From Paramicrobacterium chengjingii (GTDB taxonomy: Bacteria > Actinomycetota > Actinomycetes > Actinomycetales > Microbacteriaceae), in NCBI RefSeq assembly GCF_011751765.2, contig NZ_CP061169.1, forward strand, positions 868,001 to 932,000: 64,000 nucleotides of DNA. Direction: 5' to 3'. The notes beneath the pieces were generated by a model that saw only the letters and a program-made list of their open reading frames with translations, was not told the DNA's origin and did no database searches. This document shows positions 27,417 to 37,474 of this stretch, in pieces; position 1 is the stretch's first letter, and the number at the start of each line of letters is the position of its first letter. The translations under genes were made by a program, and so were the position numbers.

Positions 27417-28175
27417 ATGGCACTTGGATCGATATTCATCTCCGAGGTTGTCGGCACTGCGTTGCTGCTCCTGCTCGGTGGCGGCGTCGTCGCCAACGTC
27501 GTTCTCGCAAAGACGAAGGGGTTCAACGGCGGATGGCTGCTGATCAACTTCGGTTGGGGCCTCGCGGTCTACGTCGGTGTCGTCGCCGCCGCAGTCTCGG
27601 GCGCACACCTCAACCCTGCTGTCACCCTGGGAATCGTCACGAGCGGCGCCACAGAGTTCGTTGAAGGGGTGCCGGTCAATCTCGGCACGACATTCCTCTA
27701 CTTCGGCTCTGAGATGCTCGGAGCGTTCATCGGCGCCGTCCTGGTGTTCTTGGCATACAAGAAGCACTTCGACGAGTCGGACGACCCGGGCGCGAAGCTC
27801 GCCGTCTTCTCGACGGGACCCGAGATTCGCAGCTACGGCTGGAACCTCATCACAGAGATCCTCGGAACATTCGTTCTCGTCTTCCTCGTGATCGCCTTCG
27901 GGCAGCACGGGGATGCTGCAGGCCTCGCCGCACTGGGAGCCCTGCCCGTCGCACTCGTCGTTCTCGTGATCGGTATCTCGCTCGGTGGGCCGACCGGGTA
28001 CGCGATCAACCCAGCACGTGACCTCGCACCGCGTATCGCACACGCGCTTTTGCCGATCAAGGGCAAGGGCTCGAGCGATTGGTCGTACGCCTGGGTTCCC
28101 GTCGTTGGTCCTCTCATCGGCGGAGCTCTCGGCGGATGGGCTGGCACGGCCGGCCTTCTGCCTGGACTCATCTGA
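27417..28175 (+). CDS. glpF: Glycerol uptake facilitator (aquaglyceroporin)
   Basis: Six-helix channel for glycerol, 252 residues. Both half-helix motifs are present: HLNPAVTLG and INPARDLAPR; the Asp right after the second NPAR is the mark of the glycerol-conducting branch. The ATG at 27417 (MALGSIF) fits the family N-terminus better than an in-frame upstream codon. Followed by a hairpin (28183-28205) and glpK. Confidence 0.94.
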   Translation: MALGSIFISEVVGTALLLLLGGGVVANVVLAKTKGFNGGWLLINFGWGLAVYVGVVAAAVSGAHLNPAVTLGIVTSGATEFVEGVPVNLGTTFLYFGSEMLGAFIGAVLVFLAYKKHFDESDDPGAKLAVFSTGPEIRSYGWNLITEILGTFVLVFLVIAFGQHGDAAGLAALGALPVALVVLVIGISLGGPTGYAINPARDLAPRIAHALLPIKGKGSSDWSYAWVPVVGPLIGGALGGWAGTAGLLPGLI

Positions 28176-28182
28176 CGTTTCG

Positions 28183-28205
28183 GCGGGCCGCACAGCGGCC
28201 CGCCG
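28183..28205 (+). terminator. Stem-loop between glpF and glpK
   Basis: GGCGGGCCGC (28183-28192) and GCGGCCCGCC (28196-28205) form a perfect 10-bp stem with the loop ACA. With no U-run it could be an attenuator or a transcript-stability element that makes glpF and glpK levels differ. Confidence 0.5.
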
Positions 28206-28242
28206 CCCTCTACCCGAAGTCGCATAAACAAAGGAGTTCCCC

Positions 28243-29757
28243 ATGGCGGACTACGTAATTGCCATCGACCAGGGCACGACAAGCTCGCGTGCCATCATCT
28301 TCGACAAGGCCGGCACGATCGTCTCGACCGGTCAGCTTGAGCACGAGCAGATTTTCCCCAAGGCCGGGTGGGTCGAGCACGATGCTGGCGAGATCTGGAA
28401 GAACACCCGAGAGGTCATCGGACAGGCGCTGTCGAAGGCGAACGTCACGCGTCACGACATTGCCGCCATCGGCATCACCAACCAGCGTGAGACCACGGTG
28501 GTGTGGGACAAGAACACGGGCGAGCCCGTCTACAACGCTATTGTCTGGCAGGACACCCGCACGCAGAACATCGTCGACGAGTTGGCGAAGGACGGCGGAG
28601 TCGAGCGATTCAAACCGATCGTCGGACTTCCGCTCGCAACGTACTTCGCCGGAACGAAGATCAAGTGGATTCTCGACAACGTCGACGGCGCACGCGAGAA
28701 GGCTGAAGCCGGAGACCTGATCTTCGGCACAACCGACACCTGGGTGCTGTGGAACCTCACGGGTGGCACCGACGGCGGCGTACACGTGACAGACGTCACG
28801 AACGCGAGCCGCACGATGTTCATGGATCTCGAGACGCTCGAATGGCGCGACGACATCCTCGAGGTATTCGGCGTTCCCAAGTCGATGCTTCCCGAGATCA
28901 AGTCATCGAGCGAGGTTTACGGCCACGCCCACACGTCGAGCCTTCTGCGCGAGACGCCGATTGCCGGCATCCTCGGTGATCAGCAGGCTGCCACGTTCGG
29001 CCAGGCAGCGTTTCAGGCCGGTGAGTCGAAGAACACCTACGGCACCGGCAACTTCCTCATCTTCAACACGGGTGAGGAAATCGTGCATTCCGAGAACGGT
29101 CTGCTGACGACACTCGGCTACAAGCTGGGCGACGCGAAGCCGCACTATGCGCTTGAGGGCTCGATCGCTGTCACGGGTTCGCTCATTCAGTGGCTGCGCG
29201 ACAACCTCAACCTCATCTCATCGGCACCCGAGGTCGAGGAGCTCGCGCGCACCGTCGAAGACAACGGTGGCGTGTTCATCGTTCCCGCGTTCTCAGGCCT
29301 GTTCGCTCCGTACTGGCGTTCCGACGCCCGCGGTGCGATCGTGGGGCTCACTCGCTTCGCGAACAAGGGGCACATCGCGCGTGCCGCCCTCGAGGCGACG
29401 GCGTTCCAGACCCGGGAGGTGCTGGATGCCGTCAACGCGGACTCCGGCGTTGACCTCACCGAGCTGAAGGTCGACGGAGGCATGGTCGCTAACGACGCGC
29501 TCATGCAGTTCCAGGCAGACATGCTCGGCGTTCCGGTCATTCGTCCGAAGGTCGTCGAGACGACGGCGCTTGGCGCTGCATACGCCGCTGGTCTCGCCGT
29601 CGGCTTCTGGAGCGACCTTGACGAGCTCTCGGCGAACTGGGCTGAAGACAAGCGCTGGGAGCCGCAGATGGACGCCGACGAGCGCGAGCGTCAACTGCGC
29701 CTCTGGAAGAAGGCAGTAACGAAGACCTTCGACTGGATCGACGAAGACGTTCAGTAG
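28243..29757 (+). CDS. glpK: Glycerol kinase
   Basis: Phosphorylates glycerol to glycerol 3-phosphate, the substrate of GlpD. The 504 residues match family length. FGGY-kinase motifs: [14 protein letters not shown] at the N-terminus, [23 protein letters not shown] and [24 protein letters not shown] precedes the ATG. Closed by a strong terminator at 29774-29807. Confidence 0.97.
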   Translation: MADYVIAIDQGTTSSRAIIFDKAGTIVSTGQLEHEQIFPKAGWVEHDAGEIWKNTREVIGQALSKANVTRHDIAAIGITNQRETTVVWDKNTGEPVYNAIVWQDTRTQNIVDELAKDGGVERFKPIVGLPLATYFAGTKIKWILDNVDGAREKAEAGDLIFGTTDTWVLWNLTGGTDGGVHVTDVTNASRTMFMDLETLEWRDDILEVFGVPKSMLPEIKSSSEVYGHAHTSSLLRETPIAGILGDQQAATFGQAAFQAGESKNTYGTGNFLIFNTGEEIVHSENGLLTTLGYKLGDAKPHYALEGSIAVTGSLIQWLRDNLNLISSAPEVEELARTVEDNGGVFIVPAFSGLFAPYWRSDARGAIVGLTRFANKGHIARAALEATAFQTREVLDAVNADSGVDLTELKVDGGMVANDALMQFQADMLGVPVIRPKVVETTALGAAYAAGLAVGFWSDLDELSANWAEDKRWEPQMDADERERQLRLWKKAVTKTFDWIDEDVQ

Positions 29758-29773
29758 TCGACGTAAAGCACAG

Positions 29774-29807
29774 CAGAATGGCCGGAGCATGTGCTCCGGC
29801 CATTCTG
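29774..29807. terminator. Rho-independent terminator after glpK
   Basis: Perfect 16-bp arms (29774-29789 and 29792-29807, centred on GGAGCATGTGCTCC) followed by TTT. The symmetrical stem can serve glpK on the plus strand and the convergent HAD gene on the minus strand. Confidence 0.9.
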
Positions 29808-29830
29808 TTTAACGACAACGAGGTGTCAGC

Positions 29831-30583
29831 TCACATCAGCGCCCCAAGCTCTTCGAGCGACGACACCGTGATCACGCCGTTATCGGCGGCGAGGCTCTCG
29901 GGTGCAGCATCCGTTCCGCTTCCGTGTCCGATCGCGCCCTCGGGAAGGTCGTCTCCGAAGCGATTGAGCCACACGCCGGTGAGACCGGCGCGCGCAGCGC
30001 CGACGGCATCCGTCATCAGCCTGTCGCCCACATAGAGTGCCTCGGACGGTTGGACGCCGAAGCGTTCGCAGGCGAGACGGAAGATCGCGGGATCCGGTTT
30101 AGACACCCCAACGGCTCCCGAAGCGATGACATGCTCGAAACGGTCAGTCAGGCCCGTGCGCTCAAACTTCACCCGTTGAAAATCGGGGTCGCCGTTGGTG
30201 ATCACGCCACGCTTCGCTCCCGCTGAGGTCACGGCATCGAGGCAGGGGAGCGCATCATCAAAAAGCCGCCAACTATCGCGATAGTGCACGAAATAACTGT
30301 CGAACCAGGCATCGGCGTCGTGGTCAGCCAGGGTGACACCGTGTGCCGCCGCGAACGCGAGAGCACGCGCGCGACGTTGCTCAGCGAACGTCAACTCACC
30401 GGTGAGGTACCGGTGGTAGTGGGCGTCTTCGAGGTCGTGCCAGAGCGATACGCCGTCAATGTCGGCGTCGGTGTATGGCGGGCCGAGTGAGTCCAGGTGC
30501 GACCGGATGCCGCGAACCACCGCTCCGCGATGGTCGAGGAGCGTGTCGTCGAGGTCGAAGAGCGCGAGAGCGTAACGCGTCAT
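29831..30583 (-). CDS. HAD-superfamily hydrolase
   Basis: Cytoplasmic phosphatase-type protein, 250 residues. HAD motifs: nucleophile Asp in LFDLDDTLLD, motif II Thr in GVITNGD, and motif IV Asp residues in YVGDRLMTDAVGA. The helical cap lies between motifs I and II. The substrate is not evident. The start overlaps the trpS stop by 4 bp, so it is probably co-transcribed. Confidence 0.88.
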   Translation of the reverse strand: MTRYALALFDLDDTLLDHRGAVVRGIRSHLDSLGPPYTDADIDGVSLWHDLEDAHYHRYLTGELTFAEQRRARALAFAAAHGVTLADHDADAWFDSYFVHYRDSWRLFDDALPCLDAVTSAGAKRGVITNGDPDFQRVKFERTGLTDRFEHVIASGAVGVSKPDPAIFRLACERFGVQPSEALYVGDRLMTDAVGAARAGLTGVWLNRFGDDLPEGAIGHGSGTDAAPESLAADNGVITVSSLEELGALM

Positions 30584-31584
30584 CGTCTGGCCAGAAACCC
30601 GACCTTCTCGTACACATCGGCAAGGGTCGCATCGGCCACCTCTGTGGCGCGGGCAGCATTGACGGCGAGCAACCGGTCGAGCTCGGCCGGGTCATCGAGC
30701 AGCTCGAGCGCGCGGGCGCGCACCGGCTCGAGCTCGGCGATGACGGCCTCAGCGACGGCCTTCTTGAAGTCGCCGTACCCGCGACCGTCGAACTCGGCGG
30801 TCACCTGCGTGGGCGTCGCGCCGGTGAGAGACGAGTAGATCGCCATGAGGTTGGAGACGCCGGGCTTGGCCTCGCGGTCGAAGGCGACGATGCCGTCATT
30901 GTCGGTGACGGCACGCATGATCTTCTTCTGCATGGCCTTCGGTTCGTCGAACAGCCACAGGATGCCCTGCGGAGATTCGCCCGATTTCGACATCTTCGAC
31001 GTCGGCTCCTGCAGATCGTAGATGCGTGCGCTGTCGGCGGGGATCGTCGCCTCGGGAACGACGAATGTCTCGCCGAAACGTGAGTTGAAGCGCTCAGCGA
31101 GGGTGCGCGTGAGCTCGACGTGCTGACGCTGGTCGTCGCCGACGGGCACGGCGTCTGTCTGGTACAGCAGAATGTCCGACGCCATCAGGATCGGATACGT
31201 GAAGAGAGCGACGTTTGTGGCGTCGGAGCCGTAGCGCGATGACTTGTCTTTGAACTGCGTCATGCGGTTGGCTTCACCGAATCCCGTGATGCTTCCGAGC
31301 ACCCACGCCAGCTGGGCGTGGGCCGGAACGTGCGACTGTACATACAGCGTCGACTTCTCTGGCTCGATGCCGGCCGCGATGTACTGCGCGGCGGTTCGAC
31401 GCGTCTTCTCTCGTAGCTCCTTTGGGTCTTGCGGAACAGAGATAGCGTGCAGATCGACGACAGAGAAGAACGCGTCGTACTCCTCCTGCATTTTTCTCCA
31501 CTGCACGAGAGCGCCGATGTAGTTACCGACGTGCAGAGAGTCGTTCGTGGGTTGCATGCCCGAATAGAGGCGTGGCTTTGTCAT
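30580..31584 (-). CDS. trpS: Tryptophanyl-tRNA synthetase
   Basis: Charges tRNA-Trp. Class I synthetase of 334 residues, typical for bacteria. The HIGH-equivalent is in PTNDSLHVGNYIGAL and the KMSKS loop is exact in TSKMSKSGESP. The ATP/tryptophan-binding segment GDDQRQHVELTR is also present. It precedes the HAD gene with a 4-bp overlap. Confidence 0.97.
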   Translation of the reverse strand: MTKPRLYSGMQPTNDSLHVGNYIGALVQWRKMQEEYDAFFSVVDLHAISVPQDPKELREKTRRTAAQYIAAGIEPEKSTLYVQSHVPAHAQLAWVLGSITGFGEANRMTQFKDKSSRYGSDATNVALFTYPILMASDILLYQTDAVPVGDDQRQHVELTRTLAERFNSRFGETFVVPEATIPADSARIYDLQEPTSKMSKSGESPQGILWLFDEPKAMQKKIMRAVTDNDGIVAFDREAKPGVSNLMAIYSSLTGATPTQVTAEFDGRGYGDFKKAVAEAVIAELEPVRARALELLDDPAELDRLLAVNAARATEVADATLADVYEKVGFLARR

Positions 31585-31618
31585 CGTGAGTCCTTAGCGA
31601 AACGAAGAATGGAAGCGA

Positions 31619-32470
31619 TCAGATGGCGTAGTCGACGACAACGGCCGAGTGGTCGGACCATCGCGTGTCATACGAAGCTGCGCGATCGATCGCGTAATTC
31701 TTCACCGTGCTCGCGAGAGCGGGGGTTGCCGCGTGATAGTCGATGCGCCAGCCCGTGTCGTTGTCGAATGCCTGACCGCGCTGCGACCACCAGGTGTATG
31801 GTCCGTCGACGTCGCCGGCCCACTGGCGACCGACATCAACCCAGCCGAGTCCGGGCGCCTTCGTTCCGTCGACGCCTTCAACGATTTCGCCCTGTGGCCC
31901 GAAGAACCGGTCGAAGTACGCGCGCTCCTCGGGGAGGAACCCGGAATTCTTGCGGTTTCCCTTCCAGTTCTTAATGTCGAGTTCGCGGTGACCGACGTTG
32001 AGGTCGCCCACGACAAGCGCCAAGTCAGAGTGCTGCGACAGCTCGGCAAGCCGCGTCGTCATGGCGTCGAGAAACGTGTACTTCTCTACCTGTTTCGGCG
32101 AGCCGACCTCGCCGGAATGCACGTAGCACGAGACGATGGTGAGTGGTCGCCCGCCGACCTCGAAGTCGGCTTCAAGCCAGCGCCCTGCGCTGTCGAAGTC
32201 GTCGGCACCGAGTGCGGTGCGATGCGCCGTTGGTGCGAGTCTGCTGGCGATGGCAACTCCGGCGCGGCCCTTAGCGGTCGCCTCGTCGTGCAGAATGTGC
32301 CAGCCGTCGCCGAGCAGCTGTTCGACGTGCTCGTCTTGCGCGCGCACTTCCTGCAGTGCGAGAACATCGACGCCTCGGTCGGCGAGCCACTCGCCCATTC
32401 CCTTGCGATACGCGGCACGGATGCCGTTGACATTGACGGATGCGATGCGGAATGGGGTCTGATTCGCCAT
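31619..32470 (-). CDS. xth: Exodeoxyribonuclease III
   Basis: Endonuclease/exonuclease/phosphatase-fold DNA repair enzyme (AP-site cleavage), 283 residues. Motifs: SVNVNGIRAAYRKG, ALQEVRA with the metal-binding Glu, GDLNVGHRELDIKNWK, and the terminal catalytic SDHSAVVVDY. ATG at 32470 is favoured because GGAG lies 6-9 bases upstream; other in-frame ATG codons lie slightly upstream. Confidence 0.95.
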   Translation of the reverse strand: MANQTPFRIASVNVNGIRAAYRKGMGEWLADRGVDVLALQEVRAQDEHVEQLLGDGWHILHDEATAKGRAGVAIASRLAPTAHRTALGADDFDSAGRWLEADFEVGGRPLTIVSCYVHSGEVGSPKQVEKYTFLDAMTTRLAELSQHSDLALVVGDLNVGHRELDIKNWKGNRKNSGFLPEERAYFDRFFGPQGEIVEGVDGTKAPGLGWVDVGRQWAGDVDGPYTWWSQRGQAFDNDTGWRIDYHAATPALASTVKNYAIDRAASYDTRWSDHSAVVVDYAI

Positions 32471-32542
32471 GTTCTCCATTCTAGGTTGAGCCGGTGACAT
32501 CGTGGATTCCTGAGTTCCCGAACAGCGTTGAACGATGCGGGG

Positions 32543-33688
32543 TCACCGCCGCACAGTGTCGATGACCTTCTTCAGATGACGGCGTGCGCGTGCCCGTGCA
32601 AAGAACCCCCGTGCGTTGTCGAACCGTTCGCGTGCCTCGCGAACGTCGGCTGCGGCGACGATGCGCCGTGCATGCTCGACAGCTTCGCGGCGTTCGTCGT
32701 CTGTCGGCGTGTGCAGCGTGACGTCGTTGTCGGCCAGCTGAACGGAGATCCACGACGCCGACAGCAAAATCACCCTGCTCACGAGGTTGAACCAAAGCAG
32801 AAGCGCGACGAACACGGTGAATCCGACGAGTAGCGGGTTGCGGCTTGCGCTATCAAGAACGAGACCACTGGCGACGGAAAGCCCGGCGAGAATGGTGCTG
32901 CCAAGCAACACGCCTGTCGACAGCGCGCGCCAAGGGATCGGCAATCGCGACAGCACACGGAACAGCACGGTGAGTGACACGACATTGATGAGTAGCGAGA
33001 TCAGGATGCCGAGAATGGAGCCGCCAGCTCCGACGAAGAACGAGTGGGGGCCAAGCCCGAGCAGGTCGCCGAGCCACACAAGAAGCTGCGTTCCGACGAT
33101 GCTGACGGAGGCGGAGACGATAAGAAGCAGTCCGATGCCGAACGCCATGCCGAGATCCCAGAGCTTCTTGACGAAGAAGTTCCGCGAGTCTCGCGGCACC
33201 TGGAAGATGGCACGTACGGCTTGGCGGGTGTAGAACATCCATCCCGTCGCCGTCCACGACAGCCCGATCAGTAAGACGGCTCCCCACCATCCGTACAGGG
33301 TCGTGTTGAACAGTGCCTCGGGGCTGATCAGAGCATCGGAACTCTGTGGGCCGATGAGACCGGGAACCGTCGAATTGATGATCTCAATCAGCGAGGCGAC
33401 GAGAGCATCGTTGCTCGACAGCCACACGCCGGTGATTGTGAACCCGACTGCCAGACCTGCGAAGACGGCGAAGACGGCGTAGAAGCTCATGCCCGCAGCC
33501 ATGAGGTTGCCGTCCTCCCACAGGTAGTGCTGCACGACGCGGTAGACGCGATTGCGCGACAGTCGCGTTCCGATGCGATTTACCGTGTCGACGGGTCTCA
33601 CGAGCCACGGGCTACCTGGTCTGCCAGCACCCCGCGTCTCACCCGGCGTATGAACGTCAGGTTCGCGGGAGGGAAACAGGGTTGCCAC
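32543..33688 (-). CDS. YihY/BrkB family membrane protein
   Basis: Integral membrane protein with about six helices and the YihY (formerly ribonuclease BN) family region from roughly residue 50 to 320 (MAAGMSFYAVFAVFAGLA at the first helix; GRDSRNFFVKK-like loop; FWNLVSRVILLSASWI near the last). The arginine-rich C-terminus is probably cytoplasmic. The start is uncertain: GTG at 33688 without a clear ribosome site, or an upstream codon at 33778. Molecular role unknown. Confidence 0.82.
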   Translation of the reverse strand: MATLFPSREPDVHTPGETRGAGRPGSPWLVRPVDTVNRIGTRLSRNRVYRVVQHYLWEDGNLMAAGMSFYAVFAVFAGLAVGFTITGVWLSSNDALVASLIEIINSTVPGLIGPQSSDALISPEALFNTTLYGWWGAVLLIGLSWTATGWMFYTRQAVRAIFQVPRDSRNFFVKKLWDLGMAFGIGLLLIVSASVSIVGTQLLVWLGDLLGLGPHSFFVGAGGSILGILISLLINVVSLTVLFRVLSRLPIPWRALSTGVLLGSTILAGLSVASGLVLDSASRNPLLVGFTVFVALLLWFNLVSRVILLSASWISVQLADNDVTLHTPTDDERREAVEHARRIVAAADVREARERFDNARGFFARARARRHLKKVIDTVRR

Positions 33689-33843
33689 GTTGTCAGCGTA
33701 GCGGGGCTGCTGCTCGATGGGCGGCTGCCTCGTCGTGTTGCGAGATTGTGACGGCCGAGACTCGCGTCGGGGCCTCAACTGCGAAACAATGGGAGAAGCC
33801 TGGCGCGAGACGTCGGGACACTCGAGAGTAAAGGGGACTCTAC

Positions 33844-34815
33844 GTGGCTGTCAGCCTGCGCTATGTGTCATCGGCATCCCCCGTTTCTCTCGTGATTGCC
33901 ACAGACCGTACTCTCATCGCTCTTGACCCCGGTGCTGATCCGCGCCTTGTCGAACATCTGTGGCAACAGGTCAGCGATGGCGCGGATTTTGAATCGCTCG
34001 TGGGAATCATGCCCGCGGAGTCCGCAGGGCGCCCTCTCTCGTTCGTATTGATCGGCGACATCGTTGAGCGTGCGGATGGTGCCTCGCTCATGGCCCTAGT
34101 CAATGGACCCACCGGCTTCGACGTCGCTGCGGCTGGAGCGCCCCAGCACATTGCACCGAGCGGCAGCTCGCCCTGGCTGCGCACCAGTCTGCAGCACGTG
34201 ACGCACGTGGCCATCGGTGCGCAAACGGACGCTGCCACACCGCAGCTGCCCCTCGCCGCGGGAGTTGTGGCGGTGTCACGCGTCGACGTGTCGATCGGGC
34301 ACGCGGAGCGGGAGACAGCATCCGACGCTCCATCGAGCCACGAGAGCTCCTCATCTGTGCTGCTCGACGCGCACGCAGATGCACATGACGGTCAGACCGT
34401 TGCCCGAGTTCCCGGATCAGTCGTAGTGACGGGCCCCGTTCGACTGGCGAATGTTCCCCACACCCCGCCGACGAAGATGTTCGGGTACCGGGTCAATGGC
34501 GGTCAGGCGTTCGGGCTCGATCTGCCGCACCGGTTCGGGCGCAGCCCACGTGTCGCGTCGGGCGGAGATGCGCGACTTGTGCCACTGTTGTCCCCGACGA
34601 AGACGGTGTCTGCGACTCACCTCGACGTACGGCAGGTGGGCGACGCCGTCGTTGTCTCTGATCTGGGCTCGACAAATGGCACGTCGATCATCGAGCCTGG
34701 CGCCCAGTGGCGCCGCCTGGCTGCGGGGGAGTCTGTCGCCGTTCCCGCCGGCACCTTTATCGATCTCGGGGACGGCAACGTCATTGAGGTTATGCCTGGC
34801 GTTCCCCTCGCCTAG
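33844..34815 (+). CDS. FHA-domain protein
   Basis: 323 residues. The C-terminal third (about 225-318) is an FHA phosphothreonine-binding domain: FGRSPRV carries the Arg, SATHLDV the Ser/His and DLGSTNGTS the Asn. The N-terminal 200 residues start with a beta-rich region (SLRYVSSASPVSLVIATDRTLIALD) and have a Ser/His-rich linker; I do not recognise that part. AAAGGGGAC precedes GTG 33844. Not beside a kinase or a secretion gene here. It likely reads Ser/Thr kinase signalling. Confidence 0.82.
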   Translation: MAVSLRYVSSASPVSLVIATDRTLIALDPGADPRLVEHLWQQVSDGADFESLVGIMPAESAGRPLSFVLIGDIVERADGASLMALVNGPTGFDVAAAGAPQHIAPSGSSPWLRTSLQHVTHVAIGAQTDAATPQLPLAAGVVAVSRVDVSIGHAERETASDAPSSHESSSSVLLDAHADAHDGQTVARVPGSVVVTGPVRLANVPHTPPTKMFGYRVNGGQAFGLDLPHRFGRSPRVASGGDARLVPLLSPTKTVSATHLDVRQVGDAVVVSDLGSTNGTSIIEPGAQWRRLAAGESVAVPAGTFIDLGDGNVIEVMPGVPLA

Positions 34816-34818
34816 AGC

Positions 34819-34870
34819 GTAGAAAAGCTCGAGGGCCGCTGACGAATCAGCGGCCCTCGAGATTTTCTAC
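34819..34870. terminator. Strong bidirectional terminator
   Basis: Arms at 34828-34842 and 34847-34861 pair perfectly over 15 bp with the loop CGAA. An A-rich left flank and a T-rich right flank (GTAGAAAA and TTTTCTAC) extend the stem to 24 positions with one mismatch and supply a U-tract in both directions. It separates the convergent FHA gene and sdhB. Confidence 0.95.
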
Positions 34871-34888
34871 GGTTCAGCGTGGAGCAGG

Positions 34889-35647
34889 CTATGCCTTGCC
34901 GCGCATGATCGCCTGCTTGACCTCGGCGATTGCCTTGGTCACCTGGATGCCACGGGGGCACGCCTCGGTGCAGTTGAAGGTCGTGCGGCAACGCCAGACT
35001 CCCTCTTTGTCGTTGAGGATGTCGAGGCGCACCTGCGCGTTGTCATCGCGAGAGTCGAAGATGAAACGGTGAGCGTTGACGATCGCCGCCGGGCCAAAGT
35101 ACTGCCCGTCAGTCCAGAAGACGGGGCACGATGACGTGCATGCTGCACAGAGAATACACTTTGTCGTGTCGTCGAAGATCGCGCGGTCGGCAACGGACTG
35201 CGTGCGCTCCTTGCCTGCACCCGGCTTGCTGTTGGCGACGAGAAACGGCTGCACCTCGCGGTACGACTCGAAGAAGGGCTCCATGTCGACGACGAGGTCT
35301 TTCTCGAGCGGCAGGCCCTTAATCGCCTCAACGTAGATGGGCTTCGAAATGTCGAGGTCCTTGATGAGCGTCTTGCATGCGAGACGGTTGCGCCCGTTGA
35401 TGCGCATGGCATCCGACCCGCAGATGCCGTGTGCGCACGAACGGCGGAACGTCAGCGAGCCGTCAGTCTCCCATTTGATCTTGTGCAGGGCGTCGAGCAC
35501 GCGCTCCGTCGGGAGCATTTCGACGTCGAAGTCTTCCCAATGCGGTTCCGTGTCAGCATCCGGGTCGAAACGACGAATGATCAGCGTCACTGTAAAGGTC
35601 TGCGTCGGGTCGCTTGACACCGGTGCTTCTTCCACCACCTGCGCCAT
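34889..35647 (-). CDS. sdhB: Succinate dehydrogenase iron-sulfur subunit
   Basis: Electron-transfer subunit of complex II. 252 residues with all three cluster motifs: [2Fe-2S] in CAHGICGSDAMRINGRNRLAC (read as CAHGICG plus the downstream RNRLAC), [4Fe-4S] in CILCAACTSSCP, and [3Fe-4S] in CRTTFNCTEACP. ATG at 35647 lies just inside the sdhA stop region with GGAGAGGAAG upstream. Last gene of sdhCDAB. Confidence 0.97.
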   Translation of the reverse strand: MAQVVEEAPVSSDPTQTFTVTLIIRRFDPDADTEPHWEDFDVEMLPTERVLDALHKIKWETDGSLTFRRSCAHGICGSDAMRINGRNRLACKTLIKDLDISKPIYVEAIKGLPLEKDLVVDMEPFFESYREVQPFLVANSKPGAGKERTQSVADRAIFDDTTKCILCAACTSSCPVFWTDGQYFGPAAIVNAHRFIFDSRDDNAQVRLDILNDKEGVWRCRTTFNCTEACPRGIQVTKAIAEVKQAIMRGKA

Positions 35648-35649
35648 GA

Positions 35650-37467
35650 CTAGTACTTCCTCTCCATCGGCTCGTAACGAGTGATCACGACGGGTTTCCA
35701 ATCCAAACGGATGTGGTCGGAAGCATCCGCCGAGTGCGGGTCACCCGTGAGATATGCCATTGTGTGCTTCATATAGTTTTCGTCGTCGCGCTTGGGGTAA
35801 TCGTCGCGCATGTGACCGCCGCGCGACTCCTTGCGGTTGCGGGCCGAATACACGACGACTTCGGCGAGGTCGAGCAGGAACCCCAGCTCAACGGCTTCGA
35901 GCAGGTCGGTGTTGAACCGCTTGCCGTGGTCTTGGATCGAGATGTTCATGTACCGGGTGCGCAGATCGTGGATCGTCCGCGTCACCTCATCGAGAGTCTC
36001 GTCTGTGCGGAACACCTGGGCGTTCTTGTCCATCTCGTCCTGCAGCGTCTTACGCAGGGCGCCGATGCGCTCGGGCCCGTCGCCGTTGCGAATGCGATCG
36101 AGTGTCTCGCGCACTTCTTTCGCCGGGTCCTCGGGCAGCGGAACGAACTCGGCAGTCTTGACGTACTCGACAGCGTTGTTTCCTGCGCGCTTTCCGAAGA
36201 CGTTGATGTCGAGAAGCGAGTTTGTTCCGAGCCGGTTCGAGCCGTGCACAGACACGCAGGCACACTCGCCCGCCGCGTACATGCCGGGAACAACCGTGTC
36301 GTTGCTCGAGAGCACCTCAGCGTTGTTGTTCGTTGGAATGCCACCCATTGCATAATGCGCTGTGGGCATCACAGGAACGGGTTCGGTGACCGGGTCGACG
36401 CCGAGGTAGGTGCGCGCGAACTCTGTGATGTCGGGGAGCTTGGTCTCGAGTACCTCGGCCCCCAGGTGCGTGCAGTCAAGAAGCACGTAGTCCTTGTTGG
36501 GGCCGGCCCCGCGGCCTTCCTGCACCTCTTGAACCATGCTTCGCGCGACGATATCGCGCGGCGCAAGGTCCTTAATGGTGGGGGCGTAGCGCTCCATAAA
36601 CCGTTCGCCCGATGCGTTGCGCAGGATTGCTCCCTCGCCTCGAGCTCCCTCGGTGAGAAGGATGCCGAGGCCGGCAAGGCCCGTCGGGTGGAACTGGAAG
36701 AACTCCATGTCCTCGAGGGGGAGTCCCTTGCGCCACACGATGCCGACGCCGTCGCCCGTGAGGGTGTGCGCATTCGATGTCGTCTTGAAGATCTTGCCAA
36801 ATCCGCCCGTCGCGAAGATCATCGCCTTCGACTGGAACACGTGCAGCTCGCCGGTTGCGAGTTCATACGCGACAACTCCCGCAGGCTGCTGCTCGCCGTC
36901 GACCTCGGTCATGATGATGTCGAGAACGTAAAACTCGTTGAAGAAGTTGATGCCGAGCTTGACGCAGTTCTGAAACAGCGTCTGCAGAATCATGTGACCG
37001 GTGCGGTCTGCCGCATAGCAGGCACGGCGAACCGCCGACTTGCCGTGGTCGCGGGTGTGACCGCCGAAGCGGCGCTGGTCGATCTTCCCCTCGGGCGTGC
37101 GGTTGAACGGCAGGCCCATATTCTCGAGGTCGATGACGGCGTCGATTGCCTCTTTCGCGAGAATCTCAGCGGCATCCTGGTCGACGAGGTAGTCGCCGCC
37201 CTTTACCGTGTCGAAGGTGTGCCACTCCCAGGTGTCTTCTTCGACGTTCGCGAGAGCTGCAGCCATACCGCCCTGTGCCGCGCCCGTGTGCGAGCGGGTG
37301 GGGTAGAGCTTCGAGATGACCGCCGTCTTCGCGCCGGGACCCGCTTCAATAGCGGCGCGCATTCCGGCGCCGCCGGCGCCCACGATGACGACGTCGAACT
37401 GGTGGTAATGGATGCCGTCGATGATCGTCGAGTCGGCAGGTGCAGAGTTCGCAGCTGTGTTGGACAT
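35650..37467 (-). CDS. sdhA: Succinate dehydrogenase flavoprotein subunit
   Basis: Catalytic subunit that oxidises succinate to fumarate. 605 residues. FAD-binding [18 protein letters not shown], the flavin-linking His in [10 protein letters not shown], active-site segment [23 protein letters not shown] (in two parts) and [12 protein letters not shown] are present. Follows sdhD by 7 bases and precedes sdhB directly. Confidence 0.98.
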   Translation of the reverse strand: MSNTAANSAPADSTIIDGIHYHQFDVVIVGAGGAGMRAAIEAGPGAKTAVISKLYPTRSHTGAAQGGMAAALANVEEDTWEWHTFDTVKGGDYLVDQDAAEILAKEAIDAVIDLENMGLPFNRTPEGKIDQRRFGGHTRDHGKSAVRRACYAADRTGHMILQTLFQNCVKLGINFFNEFYVLDIIMTEVDGEQQPAGVVAYELATGELHVFQSKAMIFATGGFGKIFKTTSNAHTLTGDGVGIVWRKGLPLEDMEFFQFHPTGLAGLGILLTEGARGEGAILRNASGERFMERYAPTIKDLAPRDIVARSMVQEVQEGRGAGPNKDYVLLDCTHLGAEVLETKLPDITEFARTYLGVDPVTEPVPVMPTAHYAMGGIPTNNNAEVLSSNDTVVPGMYAAGECACVSVHGSNRLGTNSLLDINVFGKRAGNNAVEYVKTAEFVPLPEDPAKEVRETLDRIRNGDGPERIGALRKTLQDEMDKNAQVFRTDETLDEVTRTIHDLRTRYMNISIQDHGKRFNTDLLEAVELGFLLDLAEVVVYSARNRKESRGGHMRDDYPKRDDENYMKHTMAYLTGDPHSADASDHIRLDWKPVVITRYEPMERKY

Positions 37468-37474
37468 TTCTGAG

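Noticed and set aside
27066..28244. 392-codon minus-strand ORF antisense to glpF and the end of glpD
   Set aside because: Covers two confident genes on the other strand, low-complexity acidic/basic composition, no recognised motif.
35713..37473. 586-codon plus-strand ORF antisense to sdhA
   Set aside because: Exact shadow of a certain gene; composition is Arg/Val/Asp-rich nonsense typical of high-GC antisense frames, with no domain.
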